DNA of 64,000 nt, taken from positions 44,300-108,299 of the forward strand of contig CAZARI010000008.1 in NCBI GenBank assembly GCA_964487545.1, in the 5' to 3' direction. The number at the start of each line of letters is the position of its first letter. The first letter of the stretch is position 1. Below are positions 9,801-17,575 of the stretch, piece after piece. A model generated the notes under the pieces. That model worked only from the letters and a program-made list of their open reading frames with translations, ran no database searches and was not told the origin of the DNA. The position numbers and the translations under genes were made by a program. The DNA comes from SKUL01 sp964487545 (GTDB lineage Bacteria > Bacteroidota > Bacteroidia > Flavobacteriales_D > SKUL01).

Positions 9801-9852
9801 GTAGCGTAATTGTAAGTGCAGCAATGGCACCGATTCCATTAAATACCTTCAT
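6802..9852 (-). CDS. CUB-like mosaic surface protein with T9SS type B C-terminal domain
   Basis: This 1016-residue exported protein has a signal peptide (about residues 1-25), then a CUB-like domain at roughly 30-140 (N-N-C-L-T-F-V-F-T-S-D-G-S close to its end). A nidogen-like beta region follows at roughly 165-385, with V-V-V-G-S-N-G-V-M-S-F and Y-H-D-I-D-P. After one SprB-like repeat near 445-510 there are three tandem repeats of about 48 residues containing C-D-S-I or C-D-S-T, and an Ig-like segment. The last 90 residues carry D-I-F-T-P-N-G-D-G-V-N-D-M-F and V-L-N-R-W-G-K, the type B T9SS signal. It is likely a surface or secreted adhesin; no catalytic site is recognised. It ends an apparent operon with two small exported proteins upstream (9-base gap) and is followed by a hairpin terminator. 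Confidence 0.9.
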   Translation of the reverse strand: MKVFNGIGAIAALTITLLCHNVIKAQTYVLNGALNGSTITTCSGLFTDSGGASGNYSANENYTVTFCPDGDECLTIDFLTFQTESGWDFLTVYDGPNASSPVLGSFSGNGGPGSITRNNCLTFVFTSDGSFHQSGWQAEISCGECPVWGDAAGCPRIDLGPDFDVLCHDNCVTLEADVLETGLTTTYSVEPIDYDPPFPFDEGIGFSIGTDDVWSSALTLPFNFCFFGGTFNQVVVGSNGVMSFNTNYANGYCDWQFSQTVPNSNLPVNSIFGIYHDIDPSVCGSARYAILGEAPCRMFVLNFDNVCHYSCNSLKSTSQVVLYETTNIIEVYVKDKPTCSSWNSGNAVIGIQNANGTQGYVAPGRQTGSWSASNEAWRFLPDGDPNFEVTWFDSDNNQIGTGMSLDVCVPPTGTFYHAEVLYTSCDGSLIAETDTVHIGIDLQLETEVETTPCYDPCDATITIHPQEGDPPYTYDIGDGPQLENTFTGLCPGEYVIIVVDSFGCTDSVHINIDLPDFPYAGLDNAITVCENDEPFDMISHLNGDPDANGVWTDADNNPIVDIFDPATGLSGDYTYTVGEGECANAATLSIEIAPVTTEETEVFICEGESHTLPDGEVVSAEGVYESTILSVVTGCDSIVMTTLGVNPVFETAVDDVICITGDYTLPDGQVVTAPGVYETLLQSVITGCDSTIVTSLTQITGYETVVEVALCGNDSIQLADGTYASEANTYEVLLTSVQGCDSLIITHVEVITVDAGIYNPTCHELMMMQINGSSNPVDAEASFTWSGPDEVTFNSPNNATTVVTVDQPGFYIVELTDSRCPDDPALAELHFMEPPQVEITPIDFICMGETATASLILEGNYADQFIWQDSLGLFNQVNDSEILINTQNFAEGLVPYNNYEVTVLVMGEAPCPSATATMMFDVINCEVVIPDIFTPNGDGVNDMFEITGISSFQNSRLIVLNRWGKVVYESDNYGWPYWNGTHHKSGAELADGVYYYELILGRTNEAFQGTITIVRD
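7605..8055 (-). repeat. Three tandem ~48-residue repeats inside the CUB-like cargo protein
   Basis: The encoded protein repeats the plan C-x(5)-[TQ]-L-[PA]-D-G-x(5)-[AE]-x-x-Y-E-x-x-L-x-S-V-x-G-C-D-S three times in a row, each ending in a G-C-D-S motif. Two cysteines per unit suggest a disulfide-closed beta module. Boundaries are approximate. Confidence 0.7.
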
Positions 9853-9861
9853 GAATAAATT

Positions 9862-10236
9862 TTAATTATCGTCCGCAGCGTGTATTCTTTTGTCGTGAAT
9901 TTTCCCGTCTTCACCCAGCACCCATTTCCATGGATAAATAAGCTCATCGCCCATCCGATTAAGTAGTTGATGGTCACGAAATCGACCGTACTCTGCTTCC
10001 AGTCTTTTGGCTGAATACAAGCGAATCTCCACACCTGACGAAAATTGAATGATGCGATCTTCTTCGATGAGTCGGTGCGGATCCAGATCTTTTTCCATCA
10101 ACGCCTGATGATATTGGTTCAGGTGCTCTACACTTCCGGTTTTAACAATTTCATAAGATCGTTTAGTTTCTTGGGCAAATGAAGCGTAGGCTCCCAAGGC
10201 CACTAAAAAGCAAGCGACGATCAATCCCTTATTCAT
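9862..10236 (-). CDS. Small exported protein of unknown function
   Basis: This 124-residue protein has a clear signal peptide (M-N-K-G-L-I-V-A-C-F-L then an Ala-rich end at A-S-F-A, residue 21). The mature part is charged and mostly hydrophilic, with Y-P-W-K-W-V-L-G-E-D-G-K near residue 105. I recognise no family. It lies between another small exported protein (28-base gap upstream) and the CUB-like T9SS cargo gene (9-base gap downstream), all on the same strand. The three are probably one transcript and may act together at the cell surface; that link is inferred from position only. The cysteine-free mature region argues against a disulfide-rich fold or lipoprotein. Confidence 0.7.
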   Translation of the reverse strand: MNKGLIVACFLVALGAYASFAQETKRSYEIVKTGSVEHLNQYHQALMEKDLDPHRLIEEDRIIQFSSGVEIRLYSAKRLEAEYGRFRDHQLLNRMGDELIYPWKWVLGEDGKIHDKRIHAADDN

Positions 10237-10264
10237 ATTTGTGGGTTTTAAATCCTATTGATAA

Positions 10265-10681
10265 TTACTGGCCGCTGTCGAACAGGTGACGTGTGCGGTT
10301 CTCTGATAAAATCTGAATCAACTGATTGCTATCACCGAGACGATAGTAAAAAATATTATTCTTGATATCCAGATCGTAAGCCAGGGGGTTAAAGGTTTCC
10401 ACGTTGAAGTTATCGGCGGTTACATCAGGAATGTTTGCGTTCTTCTTCAAACTATTCAACGTGGAGATATCAGCCACCGAAGAAAGATCGCCGGTTCGGG
10501 TTTGAACAGAAACAGCCCGGTCGGCCATATATTCCAAAAAGGCCAACTCGTTGGGATCCTGCGCCACAATGGCTTCTATCTCTGCTGGGGTGTACGCTTG
10601 CTTAATTTTTGAACTCTCCTGTGCCATGGTCACGGCCGGAGCAACGATAAAGAGAGCTAACAGAATGGTTAATTTTTTCAT
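10265..10681 (-). CDS. Exported protein of unknown function, first gene of the CUB-cargo unit
   Basis: The 138-residue protein begins with a textbook signal peptide (M-K-K-L-T-I-L-L-A-L-F-I-V then V-T-M-A-Q-E, cleavage after about residue 20). The mature part contains Y-T-P-A-E-I-E-A-I and a stretch around F-N-P-L-A-Y-D-L near residue 100. I do not recognise a domain. It is the first gene of a leftward group with the 124-residue exported protein and the 1016-residue T9SS cargo. A promoter with both Bacteroidetes elements lies about 76-105 bases upstream of its ATG, which supports it as the operon head. Confidence 0.72.
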   Translation of the reverse strand: MKKLTILLALFIVAPAVTMAQESSKIKQAYTPAEIEAIVAQDPNELAFLEYMADRAVSVQTRTGDLSSVADISTLNSLKKNANIPDVTADNFNVETFNPLAYDLDIKNNIFYYRLGDSNQLIQILSENRTRHLFDSGQ

Positions 10682-10756
10682 GATTTATAATTTGATGGTA
10701 TAAGCTGATGACGTAACTTCGATTATTAAGGTTGTAAGAAGTAAGGCGCCTCGCAA

Positions 10757-10786
10757 CAAATTTAACAAAATCACCCAAGCAACAAA
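10757..10786 (-). promoter_or_regulatory. Bacteroidetes-type promoter (TTTG-N18-TAAATTTG)
   Basis: On the minus strand, TTTG (10783-10786) is followed after 18 bases by TAAATTTG (10757-10764). Both elements match the -33/-7 consensus of the Bacteroidetes primary sigma factor at the right spacing. It points at the three-gene unit starting at 10681 and implies a leader of about 70 bases. Confidence 0.65.
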
Positions 10787-10841
10787 TATTCTTTTTACTT
10801 GTATTCTATATGCGCAGTAGTGTTAACGGCAACTAAAAAGG

Positions 10842-10849
10842 TATTTTTG
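10842..10849 (+). promoter_or_regulatory. Candidate -7 promoter box for lepA
   Basis: TATTTTTG matches TAnnTTTG and ends 26 bases before the lepA ATG. A weak -33 candidate (TGTT at 10821) lies 17 bases upstream. Confidence 0.5.
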
Positions 10850-10875
10850 CACAGAATTAACGCACCTTAAGTTCT

Positions 10876-12663
10876 ATGGAGCACATCCGCAATTTCTGTA
10901 TCATCGCCCACATTGACCACGGCAAAAGCACACTCGCCGACCGCTTGCTGCAAGCTACCGACACCATTAGTGCGCGTGACCTTCAGGAACAAACGCTCGA
11001 CAACATGGATCTGGAGCGCGAGCGGGGCATCACCATTAAGAGTCACGCCGTTCAGATGGATCACGTTCACGAAGGCAAACCCTATGTGTTGAATCTGATC
11101 GACACCCCGGGTCACGTGGATTTTTCATACGAGGTTTCGCGGTCGATTGCAGCCTGTGAGGGTGCGCTGCTTATTGTTGATGCCACTCAGGGAATTCAGG
11201 CACAAACCATTTCCAACCTGTACCTGGCCCTGGAACACGACCTTGAAATTATTCCGGTGCTCAACAAGATGGATCTGGACAGCGCCATGGCCGAAGAGGT
11301 AACCGATCAGATCATCGAGCTCATTGGCTGCAAAGCAGAGGATATTATTCCAGCCAGTGGAAAAACGGGACTGGGAGTAGATGCCATTTTGAAAGCCGTT
11401 ATCGAAAGGGTTTCGGCCCCGTCTGGCGATCCAGATGCGCCGCTCCAGGCCATGATTTTTGACTCGGTGTACAACCCGTTTCGCGGTGTGGTGGCCTACT
11501 ATCGCGTGATGAACGGCGTGATGAAAAAAGGAAGCCGCGTTAAATTCTTTAATACGGGCAAACAATATGAAGCCGACGAAGTGGGTATTCTCAAACTTCA
11601 GCCTTCGCCACGCAACGAAGTGCGAACCGGAAACGTGGGGTACATCATTTCGGGCATTAAAAGTGCTGCCAACATCAAGGTAGGAGATACCATCACCGAC
11701 GTTGACCGCCCCTGCGAAAGTGCTGTAAAGGGATTTGAAGATGTGAAGCCGATGGTTTTTGCAGGGATTTACCCGGTGGACACCGAAGACTACGAAGAAC
11801 TGCGCAATTCGCTCGAAAAATTACAGCTCAACGATGCTTCATTGGTTTTTGAGCCGGAATCTTCTGCGGCCCTGGGCTTTGGCTTCCGCTGCGGATTTCT
11901 CGGTATGTTGCACATGGAAATCGTTCAGGAGCGACTCGAACGCGAATTCGACATGACCGTGATCACAACGGTTCCCAACGTTTCCTACGTGTGCCACACC
12001 AAAAAAGGTGAAACGCTGATCATCAACAACCCGTCTGACCTGCCCGAACCCAACTACATTGACACGGTTGAAGAACCTTATATCAAAGCACAGGTGATTA
12101 CCAAATCCGATTACATTGGGGCCGTGATGAGCCTGTGCATCGATAAGCGTGGAGAACTCAAAAATCAGGTGTACCTCACCTCCGATCGGGTGGAGCTCTC
12201 GTTTGAAATGCCGCTGGGCGAAATTGTATTCGATTTTTACGATAAGCTCAAAACCGTATCGCGCGGTTATGCCTCATTTGACTATTTTCCGATTGGCAAC
12301 AAAACTTCGCATCTTGTTAAGCTCGACATTCTGCTCAACGGCGATCAGGTGGATGCACTTTCTGCGCTCATTCACCGCGATAATGCCTACGAATTGGGAA
12401 AGAAAATTTGTGCAAAAATGCGCGAATTGATTCCGCGTCAACAGTTCGAAATTGCCATCCAAGCGGCCATCGGAACCAAAGTGATTGCACGCGAATCTGT
12501 GCGTGCGCTGCGAAAAGATGTTACGGCAAAATGCTACGGCGGTGATATCACCCGAAAACGAAAACTGTTAGAAAAGCAGAAAAAAGGAAAGAAACGAATG
12601 CGGCAGGTGGGCAACGTAGAGGTGCCTCAGGAAGCCTTCCTCACCGTGCTCAAACTCGACTGA
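10876..12663 (+). CDS. lepA: Elongation factor 4 (ribosome back-translocase)
   Basis: The 595-residue protein is a translational GTPase with G1 at A-H-I-D-H-G-K-S-T (residues 10-18), the switch I motif R-E-R-G-I-T-I-K-S, G3 D-T-P-G-H and G4 N-K-M-D-L. The LepA-specific C-terminal region has V-G-N-V-E-V-P-Q-E-A-F near the end and a basic tail. EF-4 acts on stalled or mis-translocated ribosomes and affects initiation under stress. Length is within a few residues of E. coli LepA. It is a stand-alone rightward gene with its own -7 box; a 267-base spacer follows before the next gene. Start ATG fits the family N-terminus M-E-H-I-R-N-F-C-I-I-A-H-I-D-H. Confidence 0.98.
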   Translation: MEHIRNFCIIAHIDHGKSTLADRLLQATDTISARDLQEQTLDNMDLERERGITIKSHAVQMDHVHEGKPYVLNLIDTPGHVDFSYEVSRSIAACEGALLIVDATQGIQAQTISNLYLALEHDLEIIPVLNKMDLDSAMAEEVTDQIIELIGCKAEDIIPASGKTGLGVDAILKAVIERVSAPSGDPDAPLQAMIFDSVYNPFRGVVAYYRVMNGVMKKGSRVKFFNTGKQYEADEVGILKLQPSPRNEVRTGNVGYIISGIKSAANIKVGDTITDVDRPCESAVKGFEDVKPMVFAGIYPVDTEDYEELRNSLEKLQLNDASLVFEPESSAALGFGFRCGFLGMLHMEIVQERLEREFDMTVITTVPNVSYVCHTKKGETLIINNPSDLPEPNYIDTVEEPYIKAQVITKSDYIGAVMSLCIDKRGELKNQVYLTSDRVELSFEMPLGEIVFDFYDKLKTVSRGYASFDYFPIGNKTSHLVKLDILLNGDQVDALSALIHRDNAYELGKKICAKMRELIPRQQFEIAIQAAIGTKVIARESVRALRKDVTAKCYGGDITRKRKLLEKQKKGKKRMRQVGNVEVPQEAFLTVLKLD

Positions 12664-12930
12664 TTTTTTCTGTGTCTGGCGGTTACAATCGAGCCTAATG
12701 ATCAAATACAATCGCGAGGCCTCGGCAAGATAAGCCAGCAAGTAAACAAGCGCGAAAAACCTTTTCTGGCAACGATTGTTTATTGACCAACAATAAACGA
12801 AACAGACGAGGACGTTTACCCCGTCAACATTAAAATCGACCCATTTGAAGTGCAGCGCAACCGAAGCATCGACCAGTAATAATGCGGCAATCTCTGCTAC
12901 CCGGTGAGCGTCTCACCAAACACGAAAACC

Positions 12931-13830
12931 ATGAAACATCTCATTGTATTTCTCTCTCTTTTGATCGGCACCAGTGCTTTTGCCCAGCAAGACACGCTTG
13001 CTGCACCGGCCGACACCCTAAACATCAGTGAATCGCCCGCAGGAAATGACACCACCATTGTGCGGTTGGGTAATCACCAGTTAAAAATTGTAGAGCGCCC
13101 TGGCAAAGACGAAATTCTACTCGAGAAAAAAATAGACGATGAGTGGAGATCGACCAAAGACCTGAAAAATGACAGCGAGTTTCGGGCTTCGGATTGGCAA
13201 CGCCGCCATTCGCTCACGCATTGGAGTGGCGTAACTTTCGGAATCAACGGCTACGTGGGAAAGAACCAATCGCTCGATCTGCCCGAAGAGTCACAGTTAA
13301 TGGAAGTAGACTATTCCAAATCTTTCACTTTTTCGATCAACTTTCCGGAGCTAAAATTTCGAATCATCAGCGATTATTTCGGAATCTACACTGGTCTCGG
13401 ATTGCAATTCAACAGCTACCGGCTGCGGCAAAACACCCACCTGACCTTCGGCAATGAAGTAACCATGGTGGAAGACACCTTGCGCAACCTGACCCGAAAT
13501 ACGCTTCAGGCCACTTATCTGCGCATTCCGCTAATGTTAGAGTTCAATACCAGCCTACGACCAACACGATCGTTTCACTTCGCTGCCGGCGTGGTGGGCG
13601 GCTGGCGCATTCACTCTACCTACGTGCAAGAATACAACCTGACTGGTGTGGACTACAACACCAATGTGAAAGGGGTTCCCAATCTCAATCTTTTTTCGGC
13701 AGAGGCGATGGTTCGCACAGGATACGGTCCGTTCGTGGTTTACGCCAGTTATTGGCTCACCCCGTTGTTCGACCGGAAAGAAGGCCCCGAACTGTATCCG
13801 TTTAGTACCGGAATCGGATTCGCATTCTGA
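12931..13830 (+). CDS. Predicted outer-membrane beta-barrel protein (PorT-like)
   Basis: The start chosen is the ATG at 12931, which gives a proper signal peptide (M-K-H-L-I-V-F-L-S-L-L-I-G then S-A-F-A-Q-Q). An upstream in-frame GTG at 12904 would put nine residues before it. The 299-residue product has a polar N-terminal linker to about residue 95 and then alternating amphipathic beta strands with many aromatic residues (for example F-G-I-Y-T-G-L-G-L-Q-F-N-S-Y), ending in a terminal Phe, typical of Bacteroidetes outer-membrane barrels. Function is unknown. It stands alone between lepA and an acyl-CoA carboxylase gene, with a hairpin and T-run after its stop. Confidence 0.75.
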   Translation: MKHLIVFLSLLIGTSAFAQQDTLAAPADTLNISESPAGNDTTIVRLGNHQLKIVERPGKDEILLEKKIDDEWRSTKDLKNDSEFRASDWQRRHSLTHWSGVTFGINGYVGKNQSLDLPEESQLMEVDYSKSFTFSINFPELKFRIISDYFGIYTGLGLQFNSYRLRQNTHLTFGNEVTMVEDTLRNLTRNTLQATYLRIPLMLEFNTSLRPTRSFHFAAGVVGGWRIHSTYVQEYNLTGVDYNTNVKGVPNLNLFSAEAMVRTGYGPFVVYASYWLTPLFDRKEGPELYPFSTGIGFAF

Positions 13831-13851
13831 CCTGATCTTCTCATTACCAAG

Positions 13852-13877
13852 AAACCAGTGCTTTGGCCGGTTTTTTT
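13852..13877 (+). terminator. Probable terminator after the beta-barrel gene
   Basis: AAACC pairs with GGTTT around a G-C-rich loop with a mismatch, followed directly by a run of seven Ts. It starts 22 bases after the stop at 13830. Its position also argues against translation of the following carboxylase gene from the upstream TTG-rich region. Confidence 0.5.
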
Positions 13878-13950
13878 ATTCGTACCGCTTAAAGGGTTTT
13901 TCGCCAGCCCTGCCATAATTCCTATTTTTACGGCCATTCAACAAGCGCAC

Positions 13951-15492
13951 ATGACAGACAAACTGAAAGACCTGGAAGATAAAATCCGCGAAGCCAAGCT
14001 GGGTGGCGGCGAAAAGAGAATAGAATCGCAACACGCCAAAGGCAAACTCACCGCTCGCGAGCGCATCGACTTACTGCTCGACAAAGACACCTTCGAAGAG
14101 CTTGGCATGTTGGTGACGCACCGCTCGGTGAATTTCGGCTTGGACAAGCAACACTTTTATGGTGATGGTGTAGTGACCGGGTACGGAAAAATCGACAGTC
14201 GATTGGTGTATGTTTTCTCGCAGGACTTTACCGTTCTCGGCGGCTCGCTGGCCGAAGCCCACGCAGAGAAAATCTGTCGCATTATGGACCTCGCCATGAA
14301 AAACGGTGCGCCGGTAATCGGGCTTAACGACAGTGGGGGTGCCCGAATTCAGGAAGGGGTGGTTTCATTGGGCGGATATGCCGATATTTTTTACCGAAAC
14401 ACGCTTGCTTCGGGCGTTATTCCACAGATTTCGGCCATTATGGGGCCCTGCGCCGGAGGAGCCGTGTACTCTCCTGCCCTCACCGATTTCATCATGATGG
14501 TAGAGAAAACCTCCTATATGTTTGTGACCGGGCCCAACGTGGTGAAAACGGTGACCCATGAGGAAGTAACTGCCGAGGAACTCGGTGGTGCATCTACGCA
14601 TTCCACCAAGTCGGGCGTGACCCATTTTGCCTGTGCCAACGAGGTGGTGTGCATTCAGAACATTCGCCAGTTATTGAGCTACATGCCATCCAACTGCGAA
14701 GAACTACCGCCTGCCCTGAATTATGAACCGCAACAAGAGTTGCGACCAAAACTGGACGACATTATTCCGGAAAACGCCAACCAACCCTACGACATCCGTG
14801 AGGTAATTGAAGATGTTGCCGACGCGAATAGTTTTCTGGAAGTGCACAAAGACTTTGCAGAAAACATGGTAGTGGGTTTTGCGCGACTGGCCGGAAAAAG
14901 CATCGGAATTGTGGCCAATCAACCCGCGTTTATGGCCGGCGTGCTCGACATTAAAGCCTCGAATAAAGCCGCTCGATTTGTACGCTTTTGCGACGCATTT
15001 AATATCCCGCTGCTCGTATTTGAAGACGTTCCCGGATTTTTGCCCGGAACCGATCAGGAGTGGAATGCCATCATCTCCAACGGTGCCAAATTGCTCTATG
15101 CATTTTGCGAAGCCACAGTGCCGCGCGTAACGGTCATCACCCGAAAAGCATACGGCGGAGCTTACGACGTGATGAACTCCAAACACATTGGTGCCGATAT
15201 GAACTTTGCCTGGCCCACAGCCGAAATCGCCGTGATGGGGGCCAAAGGGGCCGCTGAAATCATTTTCAAAAAGGAAATTGCTGCTGCCCAGGATCCCGAG
15301 GCCAAGCTGAAGGAAAAAGAAGCCGAATATGCCGAAATGTTTGCCCATCCGTATCGGGCTGCCAACCGCGGTTATGTAGATGAGGTGATTCCCGCCTCGC
15401 AAACACGGCAAAAACTGATTCGCGCGTTTGAAATGCTCGAAAACAAAGTTGAAAAACTACCCAAGAAAAAGCACGGCAACATTCCGCTGTAA
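13951..15492 (+). CDS. pccB: Acyl-CoA (propionyl-CoA type) carboxylase beta subunit
   Basis: Starting at the ATG at 13951, the 513-residue product matches the carboxyltransferase subunit that moves CO2 from biotin to an acyl-CoA. Motifs include G-K-L-T-A-R-E-R-I-D near the N-terminus, D-S-G-G-A-R-I-Q-E-G-V, G-P-C-A-G-G-A-V-Y-S-P (first oxyanion hole) and D-V-P-G-F-L-P-G-T, then A-Y-G-G-A-Y-D-V-M (second oxyanion hole). Length and sequence fit PccB or methylmalonyl-CoA carboxyltransferase. No alpha (biotin carboxylase) subunit or biotin carrier is adjacent, so they must lie elsewhere, and the precise substrate is inferred. The longer open frame from 13858 is rejected because it would overlap a terminator and encode a non-conserved hydrophobic leader. 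Confidence 0.93.
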   Translation: MTDKLKDLEDKIREAKLGGGEKRIESQHAKGKLTARERIDLLLDKDTFEELGMLVTHRSVNFGLDKQHFYGDGVVTGYGKIDSRLVYVFSQDFTVLGGSLAEAHAEKICRIMDLAMKNGAPVIGLNDSGGARIQEGVVSLGGYADIFYRNTLASGVIPQISAIMGPCAGGAVYSPALTDFIMMVEKTSYMFVTGPNVVKTVTHEEVTAEELGGASTHSTKSGVTHFACANEVVCIQNIRQLLSYMPSNCEELPPALNYEPQQELRPKLDDIIPENANQPYDIREVIEDVADANSFLEVHKDFAENMVVGFARLAGKSIGIVANQPAFMAGVLDIKASNKAARFVRFCDAFNIPLLVFEDVPGFLPGTDQEWNAIISNGAKLLYAFCEATVPRVTVITRKAYGGAYDVMNSKHIGADMNFAWPTAEIAVMGAKGAAEIIFKKEIAAAQDPEAKLKEKEAEYAEMFAHPYRAANRGYVDEVIPASQTRQKLIRAFEMLENKVEKLPKKKHGNIPL

Positions 15493-15509
15493 GAGATAGC
15501 GGACTTTGC

Positions 15510-16724
15510 TCAGGCCGACGCTCGGCTGCGGGTAAAATAATATATCGGAATGGAGCTGGTGATAACACCGGTGAGGATCACAATTCCGAATACTGCGAAA
15601 AAATCGCCAGATTCCATTTCAATGGGATAGTGATCGACGATGCCGCCCTCGAGTGGAATCAACCCGAAGCGTATTTGGGCCAGACAGAACAAATAGCCAA
15701 GCAGCAAACCCACTCCAGCGCCGATCAGATTAATCAGCAGTCCTTCGATAAAAAAGACGGTCCGTATCGTTTGTCGCGACGCGCCCATCGCACCCAGAAT
15801 AAACACATCTTTCTTTTTGTCGATGATCAGCATCGTGAGCGAGGCGATGATATTGAACGAGGCAATGATCAGAATGAAAGTGAGGATAAAGAAGGTAATC
15901 CACTTTTCTGATTGATTGGTTTTGAAGATGATTTCGTTCTTCTGCATGCGCGTTTTCACCTCGTAATCGGAGCCGAGCTCTTCCACCAGCAGTTGTTGCA
16001 CCCTTTCGGGCCGGGCGTCCGGAGCCAATCCAATTTCTACTGCCGAAATTTCGCTTTCGTAATTGAACAGGTCACTGGCAAATTCAAGGCTGGTGAGAAA
16101 GTAGTGACTATCAAAATCGGGGCTGATACTGAACACGCCGCCAATCATCATGTCTTTTCGGTTGAAGGCATTTTCCTGACTCTGGCTAATTTTTTTTCCG
16201 CGTATGGGAGCGTACACTTTCAACGGGCGCATGGAGTTCTGATAGATGCTCATGCCCAGTTCGTACTTCAGTCCATAACCCACCACAGCAAAATTCAGGT
16301 CTCCATCGCGCAGCACAAAACTTCCGTCAACAATCACCGAATCCATGCCGGTCATTTGGCGATAGCCCTCACCCACGCCCTTAATTCGCGCAATGCGCTG
16401 CTTGCTAGCGTAGTCAATCAACACGTTTTCTTCTATGGTGTACACGCAATGCTCCACTTGGGGAAAGCTGCACAAGTCGGCTTCGTCCATCGCCGATTTC
16501 TGCATGGTTTTTCCGCGCTGAGGGGTGATGGTAATATCCGGTTCAAAAATACTATAGAGCTGCGACACCAAGCCTTCGATACCGTTAAATGCCGACAGTA
16601 CAATGATCATCGCCATGGACACCACGGCCACTACCGACAGCGAAATGCCGGAAATGACGTTGATGATGTTGTGTGATTTTTTGGAAAACAGGTAGCGCCG
16701 GGCGATATAAAACGGAAATTTCAC
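15510..16724 (-). CDS. LolC/LolE-like ABC transporter permease (FtsX domain)
   Basis: The 404-residue inner-membrane protein has the topology of lipoprotein-releasing or MacB-type permeases: one membrane helix at about 20-45 (S-L-S-V-V-A-V-V-S-M-A-M-I-I-V), a long periplasmic domain to about residue 265, then three helices in the FtsX domain (F-F-I-L-T-F-I-L-I-I-A, L-L-I-N-L-I-G-A-G-V-G-L-L, F-G-I-V-I-L-T-G-V-I). The N-terminus I-A-R-R-Y-L-F-S-K-K-S-H-N is the LolC/E signature. No ATPase gene is adjacent. It follows rbfA (gap 9 bases) and gatC on the same strand; an rbfA-permease pair is common in Bacteroidetes. A role in lipoprotein release to the outer membrane is likely but inferred. Confidence 0.9.
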   Translation of the reverse strand: MKFPFYIARRYLFSKKSHNIINVISGISLSVVAVVSMAMIIVLSAFNGIEGLVSQLYSIFEPDITITPQRGKTMQKSAMDEADLCSFPQVEHCVYTIEENVLIDYASKQRIARIKGVGEGYRQMTGMDSVIVDGSFVLRDGDLNFAVVGYGLKYELGMSIYQNSMRPLKVYAPIRGKKISQSQENAFNRKDMMIGGVFSISPDFDSHYFLTSLEFASDLFNYESEISAVEIGLAPDARPERVQQLLVEELGSDYEVKTRMQKNEIIFKTNQSEKWITFFILTFILIIASFNIIASLTMLIIDKKKDVFILGAMGASRQTIRTVFFIEGLLINLIGAGVGLLLGYLFCLAQIRFGLIPLEGGIVDHYPIEMESGDFFAVFGIVILTGVITSSIPIYYFTRSRASA

Positions 16725-16733
16725 GCCGTGCTA

Positions 16734-17066
16734 TTACTTGAGCAATTGGTTGATTTGTTCGGAATATTCGAGTGAATCGTCGAGGTGAAACTGCAAATCG
16801 GGAACAATTCGCAGCACTTTGCCAACGGCTTTTCCCAGCAGTCGGCGATAATATCCTTTGTCGGCATTCACCTGATTGATTACCGCTGCTGGTTCGTCGC
16901 TGCCCAGCAGACTCAGATAAACCCGCGCAAAGCTCATATCGGGTGTAACGCGAACAATGGTGACCGTCACCATCACATTCGACGGCAGGTGAATTGATTC
17001 GCGCAGTAGTATCTGGGCAAGCTCGCGTTGTATTAAACTGGCTATTTTTTCCTGGCGAACCGACAT
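16734..17066 (-). CDS. rbfA: 30S ribosome-binding factor A
   Basis: This 110-residue protein begins M-S-V-R-Q-E-K-I-A-S-L-I-Q-R-E-L-A-Q-I-L, the RbfA family N-terminus, followed by V-T-P-D-M-S-F-A-R-V-Y-L-S in the KH-like fold and D-L-Q-F-H-L-D-D-S-L near the end. RbfA helps the late maturation of the 30S subunit and binds near the 5' helix of 16S rRNA. Length is normal. It starts 3 bases after the gatC stop and precedes the FtsX-type permease, all on the minus strand, so the three genes look like one transcript. Confidence 0.95.
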   Translation of the reverse strand: MSVRQEKIASLIQRELAQILLRESIHLPSNVMVTVTIVRVTPDMSFARVYLSLLGSDEPAAVINQVNADKGYYRRLLGKAVGKVLRIVPDLQFHLDDSLEYSEQINQLLK

Positions 17067-17069
17067 GGC

Positions 17070-17366
17070 TTACTGGTTTCCGGAGATCACTTTGGGCACC
17101 TTAAAATAGTCTGAATCCTTTTTCGGAGCGTTCAGCAAAGCCTCTTCCTTGGTTATTTCTTCTGTGACTTCATCCTCGCGCAGCACATCGGTGGTTTCGG
17201 TCATGTGAATGAGCGGTTCCACACCGATGGTGTCTACTTCATTCAGCACTTCTACTAAATCGAGGATGCGCTCCAGATCGCCTTTAATGGCCGCTTTTTC
17301 AGACTCCGAAAAACGCAATCTCGCCAGCTTGGCAATGTGATCTATGGTGTTGTCGTCTATTTTCAT
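17070..17366 (-). CDS. gatC: Asp-tRNA(Asn)/Glu-tRNA(Gln) amidotransferase subunit C
   Basis: With the ATG at 17366 the product has 98 residues and starts M-K-I-D-D-N-T-I-D-H-I-A-K-L-A-R-L, the GatC N-terminus. Later are G-V-E-P-L-I-H-M, V-L-R-E-D-E-V and L-L-N-A-P-K-K-D-S-D-Y-F-K-V-P-K-V, the conserved C-terminal part. GatC is the small stabilising subunit of the GatCAB complex that amidates misacylated tRNA; gatA and gatB are elsewhere. The longer open frame up to 17489 adds 41 non-conserved residues and would span a promoter box, so I reject it. It heads the gatC-rbfA-permease unit. Confidence 0.93.
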   Translation of the reverse strand: MKIDDNTIDHIAKLARLRFSESEKAAIKGDLERILDLVEVLNEVDTIGVEPLIHMTETTDVLREDEVTEEITKEEALLNAPKKDSDYFKVPKVISGNQ

Positions 17367-17431
17367 CGGTCCGATCTGAAGATTGGATGGGCGTTTTAGT
17401 ATCGCGTTTCCGGAGTCAATATTCCGTCGGG

Positions 17432-17439
17432 CAAAGTTA
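17432..17439 (-). promoter_or_regulatory. Candidate -7 promoter box for gatC-rbfA unit
   Basis: The minus strand reads TAACTTTG, a perfect TAnnTTTG match, 65 bases before the gatC ATG at 17366. No -33 TTTG is visible at normal spacing. Confidence 0.45.
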
Positions 17440-17520
17440 TTAAATCTTTTGGAGCACGAGACCGATTGGAAATCTACCTGACCTTTCACTTGCGAACGAT
17501 AATTATCTGAGCACTTTTAA

Positions 17521-17575
17521 AATGTGTAGATTTATAATACAACCGGACAATTAGTTAAAGCATTTATTAATCCTA
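17521..17575 (+). repeat. 55-base direct repeat, left copy, abutting the N gap
   Basis: The 55 bases starting AATGTGTAGATTTATAATAC and ending ATTAATCCTA are identical to 17676-17730. The copy ends exactly where the N run begins. This is what two contig ends sharing a k-mer overlap look like, so it is probably one genomic sequence counted twice. Confidence 0.95.

Noticed and set aside
12664..12930. Coding-looking stretch after lepA (product piece V-Y-P-V-N-I-K-I-D-P-F-E-V-Q)
   Set aside because: Only about 27 open codons without a start, preceded by a stop; could be a gene remnant or chance, not enough to call.
13858..13950. Upstream extension of the carboxylase beta subunit
   Set aside because: It would cross a probable terminator and adds a hydrophobic non-conserved leader; the ATG at 13951 fits the family.
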